NCBI GenBank assembly: GCA_945913285.1
Contig: CAMEDD010000021.1
Span: 1 to 51,001, forward strand
DNA length: 51,001 bases
Reading direction: 5' to 3'
From: Candidatus Sulfopaludibacter sp. SbA3
GTDB lineage: Bacteria; Pseudomonadota; Alphaproteobacteria; Caulobacterales; Hyphomonadaceae
Shown in pieces: positions 9,415 to 17,086 of this stretch. Made by a program: the position numbers and the translations under genes. The notes under the pieces were generated by a model. The model saw only the letters and a list, made by a program, of their open reading frames with translations. It had not been told where the DNA came from and made no database searches. Position 1 is the first letter of the stretch. Each line of letters starts with the position of its first letter.

Positions 9415-10884
9415 ATGGAGCCGGCGCCCAACAAGCTCTTGCTGCGCCGTCTCGAGCGGGAGAAGCGCGCGCGGATAAAAGCTGAGCGCATTCTCGAAAA
9501 CAAGGCGATCGAACTCTTCGCCGCCAATCAGGCGCTTGAGAAAAATGCCGCCGAACTGAGGCGCAAGAACGAGCTTGCCGAACAAGCGGCGAGAACGGAT
9601 GATCTCACCCACCTTCCCAACCGTCGGGGTTTCTTTCGGGAGCTCGACAGCCTGATGCAGGAGGTTGTGCGCGATCCTGAAAGCCGGCTTGTGCTCGGCA
9701 AGATTGACCTCGATCACTTCAAGAAGGTGAACGACCGGTTCGGACACATCACGGCGGATTTGGCGCTCACCCAATTCTCGGAGCATTTCTCGAACTGCTT
9801 TGACGGCGGCGTTCTGGGGCGCGTCGGGGGAGATGAATTCGCGGTCGCCCTGATCGTGGTGAAGGGTGGGGTCGACCGGCAAGCGATCGCTGAGAAGATG
9901 CTTCGCGCCACACGCGCGACGTGCCACGCGGCCGGGGTGACATTCGAATTGACCGCTTCGGTTGGACTTGTAGAGGCCGGTCCGGGAGACTTCGACATCG
10001 ACAGGCTGAGGCGGCTGGCCGATATCGCCCTGTACACCTCGAAGCGAAAAGGGCGTAACCGTTGCATCTGGTTTGATGAAGAGATGCGGACAGGTATGCT
10101 GCGGCAGAGCCTGCTCGAAGACAACATTCGCGAAGCTGTCGAGGCGGATCTGTTTGAGCCGTGGTTCCAGCCAATTGTCGGCTGCGCGAAACATGAATTG
10201 CTGTCTGCAGAAGTGCTGAGCCGTTGGCCTGAAGGCACGATGCCGAATGCATCCGTGGAAGAAGTGATACGTCTCAGTGAGCGTATCGGAAGCATCGAGC
10301 AGCTGGACGCGCAGGTCCAGGCCAAGGCCTTCCGGAAAGCGCGGGACTGGGTGCGGGCCGGCAACGTGCAGAGTATTTCGGTCAACGTCACGCCGCGCGA
10401 CATGCTGGATGATCAGTTCCTTTCCAAGCTTGCGAAGCGGCTCAGGGCCGCCGACTTTCCGCCGGACCACCTGACCGTCGAAATCACAGAGAATGCGCTG
10501 TTTGCCGACATGAACGCTGCCGCGGCAGGGATTGGAAACCTGAGCGCGCTCGGCATCAAGGTGGCGCTTGATGACTTCGGCGTCGGATATTCCAACCTCC
10601 GGGCCCTGTCGGAGCTGCCCATTCACTATGTGAAGATGGACCGGTCCCTGATCCGCGACATTGCGCAGGAGGGCCGTGCGCGCGCTCTGGCCGAGAGCGC
10701 GGTCAGGCTCGGTGTCTCACTTGGCTTATGCGTGGTGGCCGAAGGTGTCGAGACCAAAGACCAGGCACTGCTGCTGCGGTGGTTCGGGTGCCACCGGCTA
10801 CAGGGCTACATGTTCGGCAAGGCGGTCTCGGCGGCAAAATTCAATGACGCGTTCAGCGGCCCTTCGAAAGCAAGCGTGGCTTGA
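9415..10884 (+). CDS. Diguanylate cyclase/phosphodiesterase (GGDEF-EAL), H-NOX partner
   Basis: 489 residues. An N-terminal charged coiled coil (about 8-60) precedes GGDEF and EAL domains. GGDEF is intact at 138-142. The inhibitory I-site RxxD is not at its usual place five residues upstream, so product inhibition may be absent. EAL catalytic residues are kept: E266 in the variant EVL, N324, E356, D386-D387 (LDDFGVGYS), K407 and E443, with QGYMFG at ~463. Both synthesis and hydrolysis of c-di-GMP therefore look possible. In known pairs (Shewanella, Legionella) NO-bound H-NOX changes the activity of such an enzyme and so biofilm behaviour; the same role is inferred here. Confidence 0.92.
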   Translation: MEPAPNKLLLRRLEREKRARIKAERILENKAIELFAANQALEKNAAELRRKNELAEQAARTDDLTHLPNRRGFFRELDSLMQEVVRDPESRLVLGKIDLDHFKKVNDRFGHITADLALTQFSEHFSNCFDGGVLGRVGGDEFAVALIVVKGGVDRQAIAEKMLRATRATCHAAGVTFELTASVGLVEAGPGDFDIDRLRRLADIALYTSKRKGRNRCIWFDEEMRTGMLRQSLLEDNIREAVEADLFEPWFQPIVGCAKHELLSAEVLSRWPEGTMPNASVEEVIRLSERIGSIEQLDAQVQAKAFRKARDWVRAGNVQSISVNVTPRDMLDDQFLSKLAKRLRAADFPPDHLTVEITENALFADMNAAAAGIGNLSALGIKVALDDFGVGYSNLRALSELPIHYVKMDRSLIRDIAQEGRARALAESAVRLGVSLGLCVVAEGVETKDQALLLRWFGCHRLQGYMFGKAVSAAKFNDAFSGPSKASVA

Positions 10885-10913
10885 CCTGCTGCTGAAATGG
10901 CCGCGCTGAAATC

Positions 10914-11903
10914 TCAATTCGCTGCGGTTGACTTCAAGTCGCAGGACATGGCGACGTTGCAGCGCGCGTAGCGTTTGCCGTACCTTTCCATGATGTCCGC
11001 ATCATGGACGAAGCCGGCTTTCTCGTAGAGATGCACGGCGGCGGCGCACTTCTTGTTGGTCAGCAGGAAGAGTTCGCCGATCGGCATCTGCCGGGCGCGT
11101 TCGAGCACCCTGGCGAGCAGGAATTCGCCGGCCTTCAGCCCTCGGGCCGAGGCGCGTACCCCCATCTTGGTGAGTTCGAAACTGTCGCCGTCCACCGGCA
11201 TCAGGGCGCAGGTGCCGACAATGCCGAGGCCTGCCGCTTCGACGAACAGGATTTCGCCGCCCCGGTCGAGGATCATCGTTTTGGGGTTTTCGATGATCTT
11301 TATGTCGTTGGCTTCGAGTGTGAACATGTCCGTGACCCACTCACGCGTTATGGCATCGAAGTCGGGCGCGAGGCGGTCCTCATAGTTGACGAGGCGGAGT
11401 GTGGGCAGGCCGTTGGCGGCGACCGCTTCCTCCTGGATGCGGGCATGCAGCGGGCGGGCTTGAAGCCCTGATTCGAGGCGCGCGATCTGGGTCAGAAGGT
11501 CCGTATCCGGACCTTCGCAAAGGGCCTGCGCTGCGCGCCGAACGTGAGGCCACATCGTGTGCTTCATTTCGGCGACGAGGGCTTCGCCCTCCGGCGTGAG
11601 GCGGATCTGTTTCTGGCGGTTGTCGCCGGGAACCGGAACCGTATGGGTCAGGCCAAGTTTCTGAAGGCTGTTATGGATACGGGTCACGGCCGGCTGGCTG
11701 ATGCCGACGGCTTCGACCGCCTCCGTGACGCTCAGCGGGCCATACGTGGTTAGGGCAGCAAGGAGCGGAAAATGCGCAGCCTGGACGGGTATGCCCCGGT
11801 CGCTGAAGGCTTTGGTGGCATCGGCCTGCATACGCTCAGCCAGCCGTTTGAGGCGGCTACCGAGCGCCAGATAGCCCATCTCCGCCAATATATCGCGCGT
11901 CAT
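10914..11903 (-). CDS. MarR-type regulator fused to a GNAT acetyltransferase
   Basis: 329 residues from ATG 11903. Residues ~1-150 are a MarR winged helix (LSVTEAVEAVGISQPAVTRI, then the wing DNRQKQIRLT). Residues ~170-329 are a GNAT fold with the acetyl-CoA-binding region around RASARGLKAGEFLL and the late motif AVHLYEKAGF. The fusion type is known but its substrate is not. The annotated frame also opens at TTG 11921, but ATG 11903 has GCAGGG at the right distance. A strong promoter with an embedded palindrome lies just upstream, suggesting autoregulation. It ends 29 bases from the GGDEF-EAL gene, convergently. Confidence 0.88.
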   Translation of the reverse strand: MTRDILAEMGYLALGSRLKRLAERMQADATKAFSDRGIPVQAAHFPLLAALTTYGPLSVTEAVEAVGISQPAVTRIHNSLQKLGLTHTVPVPGDNRQKQIRLTPEGEALVAEMKHTMWPHVRRAAQALCEGPDTDLLTQIARLESGLQARPLHARIQEEAVAANGLPTLRLVNYEDRLAPDFDAITREWVTDMFTLEANDIKIIENPKTMILDRGGEILFVEAAGLGIVGTCALMPVDGDSFELTKMGVRASARGLKAGEFLLARVLERARQMPIGELFLLTNKKCAAAVHLYEKAGFVHDADIMERYGKRYARCNVAMSCDLKSTAAN

Positions 11904-11929
11904 GATCAAACCCTGCTTCAATCACATGA

Positions 11930-11960
11930 TATATAACTTGTTATGCATATGGTTTGTCAA
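11930..11960 (-). promoter_or_regulatory. Promoter with embedded MarR-type palindrome
   Basis: On the minus strand TTGACA (11960-11955) is a perfect -35. TTATAT or TATATA lies 18-19 bases downstream as -10. Between and overlapping the -10 is ATAAC-TT-GTTAT (11933-11944), a perfect 5-2-5 palindrome. A MarR dimer bound there would block RNA polymerase, so this is the likely autoregulatory operator of the MarR-GNAT gene. Confidence 0.6.
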
Positions 11961-11991
11961 GGTATCCGGCAGCGGCGGTTCTGAGGGTCTG

Positions 11992-13212
11992 TCAGGCGCT
12001 CGATGGGCGCGCCGCGCCGGCGGGCCGCGCCCGGTGGACAAGGTAGAGCCCCGCGAAAGCAACCGGCAGCATGATCCAGTAAATGCGTGACTGGGCTTCG
12101 ATGCCGCCCGGTGCGAAGGCGTCATAGGCAAAGCCGGCGATGATGCTGGTGACTGCCATGATCGGCCCGAACACCAGCGCGCCGTTGACGGCGTAGGAGA
12201 GGGGCAGCTTGTCGTTTGGCAGCGAGTTTTGGAGGAAACGCATGGTGGCGATGTGGGTTATGGCAAACGTCGCTGCGTGCAGGGTCTGCTGCAGATAGAC
12301 CGTCTCAACCGGCAGCACGAAGCCCGCCAGCGTCCAGCGCAGCAACGAGCCTATACCGCCGATCCAGAGCAGGGTTTGCGGTGTCATGCCGCCGAGCAGG
12401 CGGGCGGAAAAGAGCAGAAGCAGGATTTCGGCGCCGACGCCGGTCGCCCAGAGCGCGCCGATATGCCCGCCGCCGATGCCTTGCGCGATCCAGATGTTGG
12501 AGGCGAAGGCGTAATAGGCGCCGTGGGTCGCCTGTATGAGGGCGGCGGCGAGGATGAAGATCATCACCCCGTCGATCCGGTAGAGGGCGAAACCTTCGCG
12601 GAAGGTCGAGATCGCCGTTCGCTTGGGAATGGCCTCGCGGGCGCCCTGCTGTGTAAACAGCGGCGCGATCGTCGCAAGCAGGGCGGTGCCCACCAGATAG
12701 GCGAGGATCCAGTCGGGCCCGAACGCACCGAGGATGGCGCCGCCGGCAAGATTGGCGAACACGAAAGCCAGCGAGACAATCGCGCGGCCCTGGCCATAGT
12801 CAGGTCTGCCATCGCGCGTGCCATAGACGAGGATCGCCTCGAACAGGGGGCCAGCCACGTTGAGGGCGCTGTAGATCAAGATGCACAGCAGGAAATCGGC
12901 GATGCGCGGCGAGTCCGGGACGAGCAGGGCGTAGCCTGCACAGGAGACAGCCATCGCTGCGGCGAGCGTGGCGCGCAGCCCGCGGTCTTGCGCGATGCCG
13001 GCGGCAAGCGGGCCGGCAATGATGCGGATGGCCATGGCGATCGTGGCCGCCCCGGCGATCTCGGCGCCCGACATGAGGGCGACTTTTTCCATCCAGACCG
13101 GCAGGTAAGGGAGGTTCGCACCCATCACGAGGTGCACAGCGCTCGCCGCAAGCGTTGCCCGCCAAGAGGCACTCAAAGTGATGCGGCTGCGCGTGTCGGG
13201 CCCTGTCTGCAT
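11992..13212 (-). CDS. MFS transporter (phenylpropionate permease-like)
   Basis: 406 residues, almost entirely hydrophobic segments consistent with 12 membrane helices. The early pair of helices with HLVMGANLPYLPVWMEK resembles the MFS_1-like/3-phenylpropionate permease group. It is an inner-membrane secondary transporter; the substrate cannot be predicted. GGGGAAG precedes ATG 13212. The MarR-GNAT gene lies downstream on the same strand with its own promoter, so the regulator may also control this permease by read-through or binding elsewhere. Confidence 0.75.
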   Translation of the reverse strand: MQTGPDTRSRITLSASWRATLAASAVHLVMGANLPYLPVWMEKVALMSGAEIAGAATIAMAIRIIAGPLAAGIAQDRGLRATLAAAMAVSCAGYALLVPDSPRIADFLLCILIYSALNVAGPLFEAILVYGTRDGRPDYGQGRAIVSLAFVFANLAGGAILGAFGPDWILAYLVGTALLATIAPLFTQQGAREAIPKRTAISTFREGFALYRIDGVMIFILAAALIQATHGAYYAFASNIWIAQGIGGGHIGALWATGVGAEILLLLFSARLLGGMTPQTLLWIGGIGSLLRWTLAGFVLPVETVYLQQTLHAATFAITHIATMRFLQNSLPNDKLPLSYAVNGALVFGPIMAVTSIIAGFAYDAFAPGGIEAQSRIYWIMLPVAFAGLYLVHRARPAGAARPSSA

Positions 13213-13272
13213 CTCTTCCCCTTACGCCCGAGCCGGTGCGCGCCGTAAGCCCCCGGGCCGGATTTATCTGAG

Positions 13273-13875
13273 GTGTTGCCGCTGAACCGCAAGATCCTGC
13301 CCGCCGGACGCCGGGCCTTATTGCGGCGCTGGCTGTAGGAAGATCATGCGCTTGCGAAAAGCGTCTGGCTGGTCACGCGGAAGAAGGCCGATCCCGGTTT
13401 CCTGCCCTATGGCGACATCGTTGAGGACGCCTTGTGCTTCGGATGGGGCGATAGCCTGGCGCGCAGACACGGTGCCACGCGCAGCATGCTTCTGCTTTCG
13501 CCCCGCCGTGCCGGGAGAGACTGGTCGAAGGTAAACAACGAAAAGGCCGAGCGGCTCATCCGGAGCGGGCGGATGCATTCGTCGGATCTCGCCAAGTTCG
13601 CGGCGTCGCGGATGGATGGCGGCTGGGACAAGCTCGATAGCGCCAGCGCGCTGATCGTGCCGGACGACTCGGCCGACGCCTTTCGCCGTCATCCGCCCGA
13701 GGGAGCTGAGCGGGGCGCATTCCCGAAATCGGCGAGGCGCGGCATTCACGAATGGACCCTTCAACCGAACCGCCCGGAGACACGCGCGCGGTGGATCGCC
13801 GAGACCGCCGAACTGGCCGCGCGCGGCGAGCGGGCGCTCGAGTGGCGGAAAAAGGCCGGTGAGGCAGGGGGTTAG
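13273..13875 (+). pseudogene. YdeI/OmpD-associated family protein interrupted by an in-frame TAG
   Basis: From 13339 the frame encodes a typical YdeI-like protein: KSVWLVTRKK, LPYGDIVEDALCFGW, then RDWSKVNNEKAERLIRSGRM and a C-terminal RPETRARWI. The conserved N-terminal segment continues upstream in the same frame (RRALLRRWL) but a TAG at 13336-13338 sits between it and EDHALAKSVW. The first usable start after the stop is a TTG at 13432, which would delete conserved sequence. I therefore call it a pseudogene starting at GTG 13273. A short product from 13432 cannot be excluded. Its stop overlaps the oxyR stop by three bases. Confidence 0.6.
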
Positions 13876-14789
13876 CCCGCCGTCGCGGTATGGGGCCTCA
13901 GTTGCTCACGGACAAGTTCGCCCAGTTCGCGCGCTTCGGCGGCGCGGGGGCTGCCGGCTTTCCAGGCAATGCCGATATGCCGGCCGATGACCGGGGTGAC
14001 GAAAGCGCGCAGCGCGACGTCGGGGCCGAGGGCTAGGCCGTGATCAGTCGCGAGGCGGGGGATGAGGGACACGCCCAGTCCGCCGGCGACCATGTTGACC
14101 AGGGTGCCGAGTGAGGTGGCGGAGACTTGTTCGCGGCCGGGGCCGGGCTTCAGCCGGCAAACGGACAAGGCGTGTTCGCGCAGGCAATGCCCGTCATCCA
14201 GCAAGAGCAGGTCTTCGTCTTTAAGGTCTTCGGGTGAGAGGCCGTTCTTGCGGGTGAGGGGGTGGCCGGCCGGCGCGGCTAGCAGGAACTCGTCGTCGAA
14301 CAGTGTCAGGGTGTCTATGCCTGGCGCGTCCCAGGGCAGGGCAATGAAGGCGGCGTCGAGGGTCCGTGCCCGGAGCCGATCGACGAGGCGGCTGGTGCGG
14401 TCTTCGGTGAGGTAGAGCTTGAGGTCCGGGTAGCACCTCGTCAGCACACTGACCGTCTGGGGCAGGACGAAGGGAGCGATGGTCGGGATGGCGCCCAGAT
14501 GGAAGGGGCCTGAAAACAGCGCTCCGGCTGACGTCACCGACTGGACGAGCGCATGGGCATCGGCCAGCAGCGCTGAGGCGCGGGCCGCGGCGATCTTGCC
14601 GGCATGTGTGAGCGTTGCGCCGCGCGATTCCCGCTCGGCCAGAGAGACGCCGAACATATCTTCCAGTTCCTTTATCCCGGCCGACAGAGTTGGCTGCGTG
14701 ACATGGCAGGCCTCGGCCGCGCGGGAAAAGGAGCTGGTTTCGCCGAGGGCGACCAGGAATTGCAACTGGCGGAGGGTCGGCAGGTTCAT
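13872..14789 (-). CDS. oxyR: Hydrogen peroxide sensor, LysR-type regulator OxyR
   Basis: 305 residues. The N-terminal LysR helix-turn-helix is FSRAAEACHVTQPTLSAGIK. The regulatory domain carries the redox pair C202 and C211 in DDGHCLREHALSVCRL, the same nine-residue spacing as C199 and C208 of E. coli OxyR. Oxidation to a disulfide would switch it to activate peroxide defence genes. No catalase or peroxidase gene is next to it in the window. A candidate OxyR site overlaps its own start codon. Its end converges on the YdeI-like pseudogene. Confidence 0.93.
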   Translation of the reverse strand: MNLPTLRQLQFLVALGETSSFSRAAEACHVTQPTLSAGIKELEDMFGVSLAERESRGATLTHAGKIAAARASALLADAHALVQSVTSAGALFSGPFHLGAIPTIAPFVLPQTVSVLTRCYPDLKLYLTEDRTSRLVDRLRARTLDAAFIALPWDAPGIDTLTLFDDEFLLAAPAGHPLTRKNGLSPEDLKDEDLLLLDDGHCLREHALSVCRLKPGPGREQVSATSLGTLVNMVAGGLGVSLIPRLATDHGLALGPDVALRAFVTPVIGRHIGIAWKAGSPRAAEARELGELVREQLRPHTATAG

Positions 14790-14824
14790 AGACTTTATCT
14801 ATGGTTTCTTATTCAATAATCAAT
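14788..14824 (-). promoter_or_regulatory. Candidate OxyR site overlapping the oxyR start
   Basis: On the plus strand: ATAG-N7-CTAT-N7-TATT-N7-CAAT. The OxyR consensus is four such tetrads (ATAG, CTAT, ATAG, CTAT) with 7-base gaps. The first pair is perfect and forms ATAGA-N5-TCTAT; the second pair is degenerate. Because it covers the start codon (14787-14789), bound OxyR would repress its own gene. The rest of 14790-15204 holds the mraZ upstream region. Confidence 0.6.
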
Positions 14825-15110
14825 TTTATTTATCGGAAAATCGGGTTTGCGTTGCCCTATCCGCCGGCGTCCGGACCGGTTTTCGGGCAGGATCGTATTG
14901 CAAAGTGGTAAGGTTCACGGCGCGTTCTGGTAGAGGCGCGTCGTTGATGCCACACCGATGCCGCGTCGCAACACAACGGCGCAAGCCTCGGAAAAACCAG
15001 CGATATTTTTTCTCGTCCCACGCGATCCTAAGATACGGGCTCACCGGGTTCCGCCTTTGAACATTTTTTGTTCCCTTACTGGTCTTATGTGGAAATCCTA
15101 ATTCGTATTG

Positions 15111-15170
15111 AGCGCCCATTGAGACCCATTCCAGCCCATGATAGGCCATGTTTACACATGGTTTACCATG
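15111..15170 (+). promoter_or_regulatory. Six phased CCAT boxes: probable MraZ operator
   Basis: Six consecutive 10-base units each carry CCAT (or ACAT in the fifth) at the same offset: 15116, 15126, 15136, 15146, 15156 and 15166. The first three are CCCAT, i.e. ATGGG on the other strand. MraZ is known in E. coli to bind tandem TGGG repeats with a 10-bp period upstream of its own gene. The array ends 34 bases before the mraZ start, so it fits autorepression of the dcw operon. Confidence 0.75.
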
Positions 15171-15204
15171 TTGGGGTTGAGGCAAATCCATAGAGGACGG
15201 GCGG

Positions 15205-15702
15205 GTGTTTTTTTCCACCTATGAGGGCGCTATTGACGCGAAAGGGCGGGTTTCGATCCCGGCACCCTACCGCGCCGCGCTGGGTGGAAACTCCCGTGTT
15301 TTCATCTGGATAGCCCCTGATGGTTCAGGCGCCCTCGAAGGCGGCGGCGAGGCGCTGATGGAACTTTATGCCGAGACGTTGGCCGAGTTGCCGCTGCAAT
15401 CGCCGGTTCGCGAAGCCTTCGTCACCTCGGTGATCGCCGGTTCGGCTGACCTCAAGATCGATGATACCGGCCGCATCAAGTTGCCGGATGATTTCTGTGC
15501 CGCGGCGGGCCTTTCAGGGCGCATCCGGTTCACCGGCGCGATCGAGAGCTTCAAGATCTGGGATCCGGTGCGGTTCGATGCGCACCGGCAGAAACAATCC
15601 GGCATCGCGCAGCGTCCGGATACGCTGGATGCCTTCCATGCTGCCTACCGCGAAGTCCGTCAGCGCCGCGCTGCCGGTTCCCGCGCCGGGGAGGCTGGAT
15701 GA
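15205..15702 (+). CDS. mraZ: Transcriptional regulator MraZ
   Basis: 165 residues with the two MraZ/SpoVT-AbrB repeats, DAKGRVSIPAPYRA near the start and DDTGRIKLPDDFC near residue 90. It forms a ring and represses the dcw operon by binding tandem boxes, which are present just upstream. GTG 15205 gives the family start and follows AGAGGACGGG. It opens the division and cell-wall cluster and overlaps rsmH by four bases. Confidence 0.95.
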   Translation: MFFSTYEGAIDAKGRVSIPAPYRAALGGNSRVFIWIAPDGSGALEGGGEALMELYAETLAELPLQSPVREAFVTSVIAGSADLKIDDTGRIKLPDDFCAAAGLSGRIRFTGAIESFKIWDPVRFDAHRQKQSGIAQRPDTLDAFHAAYREVRQRRAAGSRAGEAG

Positions 15703-16730
15703 TGTCAGCGCGCGCGCCGGTCCGGCCACCCGCTCAGCCGGGTCATTTGCCCGTCATGCTGGCCGAAGTGCTCGAAACACTCGCGCCCGCTGATGGTGAT
15801 GTGATCGTGGATGGGACGTTCGGCGGCGGCGGTTACGCGCAGGCCATCCTCAAGGCGGCCAAGTGCAAGCTGATCGGGATCGACCGTGACCTGGACGCGG
15901 TGATGCGGGCGGAAACGCTGGCAGCGGTTCATCCGGGGCTTGTGCCCCTGCTCGGCCGGTTTGGGGAAATGGACGCGCATGCCGCTCAGGCGGGGCATCC
16001 TGGCGTGGACGGGGTCGTGCTCGATATCGGCGTCTCGAGCTTCCAGATCGACGAGGCCGCCCGGGGCTTTTCCTTCATGAAAGATGGCCCGTTGGATATG
16101 CGCATGGGCGCGGTCGGGCCGTCTGCGGCGGACGTCGTCAACCGGATGGCCGAGCGCAACCTCGCCAACGTGATTTTCCGGCTCGGCGAAGAGCGCAATG
16201 CGCGCCGCATCGCCCGGTCGATCGCGGAGCGGCGGGCGGCCCAGCCTTTCGAGACGACGGCAGACCTCGCGGCGCTCGTCGAGGTGGCCGTGGGGGGGCG
16301 GCGCGGCGCGCGCACACATCCGGCAACCCAGACCTTCCAGGCGATCCGCATGTATGTGAACGACGAACTGGGCGAGCTGGCCCGTGGGCTTCGCGCGGCC
16401 GAGCAGATCCTGAAGCCGGGCGGGCGGCTGGTCGTCGTAACGTTCCACTCGCTGGAGGACCGGCTGGTCAAGCAGTGGCTGCGCGAGCGCGCGGGCGCGG
16501 TTCCGGCGGGTTCGCGCCATTTGCCGCTGCTGTCGAAACCGGCTCCGCCCAGCTTCGGGCAGATCACGAACAAGGCGCTGCAACCTTCTGAAAAGGAAGT
16601 GGAAACCAATCCGCGCGCACGTTCTGCCAGACTGCGGGCTGTGATCCGGACGGATGCAGCGGCCTTTGCGAGTCCGGCGGATGACGGAATGGACCTGCCG
16701 CCGATCACCGAGCTGGAGGCCTCAACATGA
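15699..16730 (+). CDS. rsmH: 16S rRNA (cytosine1402-N4)-methyltransferase RsmH (MraW)
   Basis: 343 residues; methylates N4 of C1402 in 16S rRNA using S-adenosylmethionine. SAM-binding motif I is VDGTFGGGGY. GVSSFQIDEAARGFSF, the helical insert and the C-terminal VVTFHSLEDRLVKQWL are family hallmarks, and NPRARSARLRA near the end is typical. ATGATG at 15699 overlaps the mraZ stop (start may be 15702). It overlaps ftsL by four bases. Confidence 0.96.
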   Translation: MMSARAPVRPPAQPGHLPVMLAEVLETLAPADGDVIVDGTFGGGGYAQAILKAAKCKLIGIDRDLDAVMRAETLAAVHPGLVPLLGRFGEMDAHAAQAGHPGVDGVVLDIGVSSFQIDEAARGFSFMKDGPLDMRMGAVGPSAADVVNRMAERNLANVIFRLGEERNARRIARSIAERRAAQPFETTADLAALVEVAVGGRRGARTHPATQTFQAIRMYVNDELGELARGLRAAEQILKPGGRLVVVTFHSLEDRLVKQWLRERAGAVPAGSRHLPLLSKPAPPSFGQITNKALQPSEKEVETNPRARSARLRAVIRTDAAAFASPADDGMDLPPITELEAST

Positions 16731-17086
16731 GCCGGCGTGCATTTTTCTTCGGGTTGCTGGTCGCGGCCCTGCTAGTTTTCAGCCTTTACCGGGCAAAGTA
16801 CGGCGCCCAGGACACAGCCGCCGAGCTGATGGCTGTAGAGGCCGAGATAGCCGCTGCCGAAAAGGAAAAGGCGATCCTCGAGACCGAGCTGGCGCACATG
16901 AGCCGGCGCGACTGGATCGAGGAGTATGCCCGCAAGGAGCTGGGCATGGCGCCGCCGAAGGCAGACCAGATGGCCGACGAGGATGATCTCGACGCCGTCG
17001 TCGGCCCGCCAACGGATGGCATTCTCCCGGCCGCTGATCCGCAGGCGGATGACGCCGCAACCGTGCCTGCGGAGGCCGTCCCATGA
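16727..17086 (+). CDS. ftsL: Cell division protein FtsL
   Basis: 119 residues: a short N-terminus, one membrane segment (FFFGLLVAALLVFSLY), a periplasmic coiled coil (VEAEIAAAEKEKAILETELA) and an acidic Pro-rich tail. This is the FtsL layout, a bitopic protein that with FtsB and FtsQ activates FtsWI at the septum. Sequence is poorly conserved in the family; position between rsmH and ftsI with four-base overlaps on both sides makes the call secure. Confidence 0.88.
   Translation: MSRRAFFFGLLVAALLVFSLYRAKYGAQDTAAELMAVEAEIAAAEKEKAILETELAHMSRRDWIEEYARKELGMAPPKADQMADEDDLDAVVGPPTDGILPAADPQADDAATVPAEAVP

Noticed and set aside
9286..10626. 446-codon minus-strand frame
   Set aside because: Antisense to the GGDEF-EAL gene; composition is not protein-like and no motifs appear.
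12229..13248. 339-codon plus-strand frame
   Set aside because: Antisense to the MFS permease; highly charged shadow translation.
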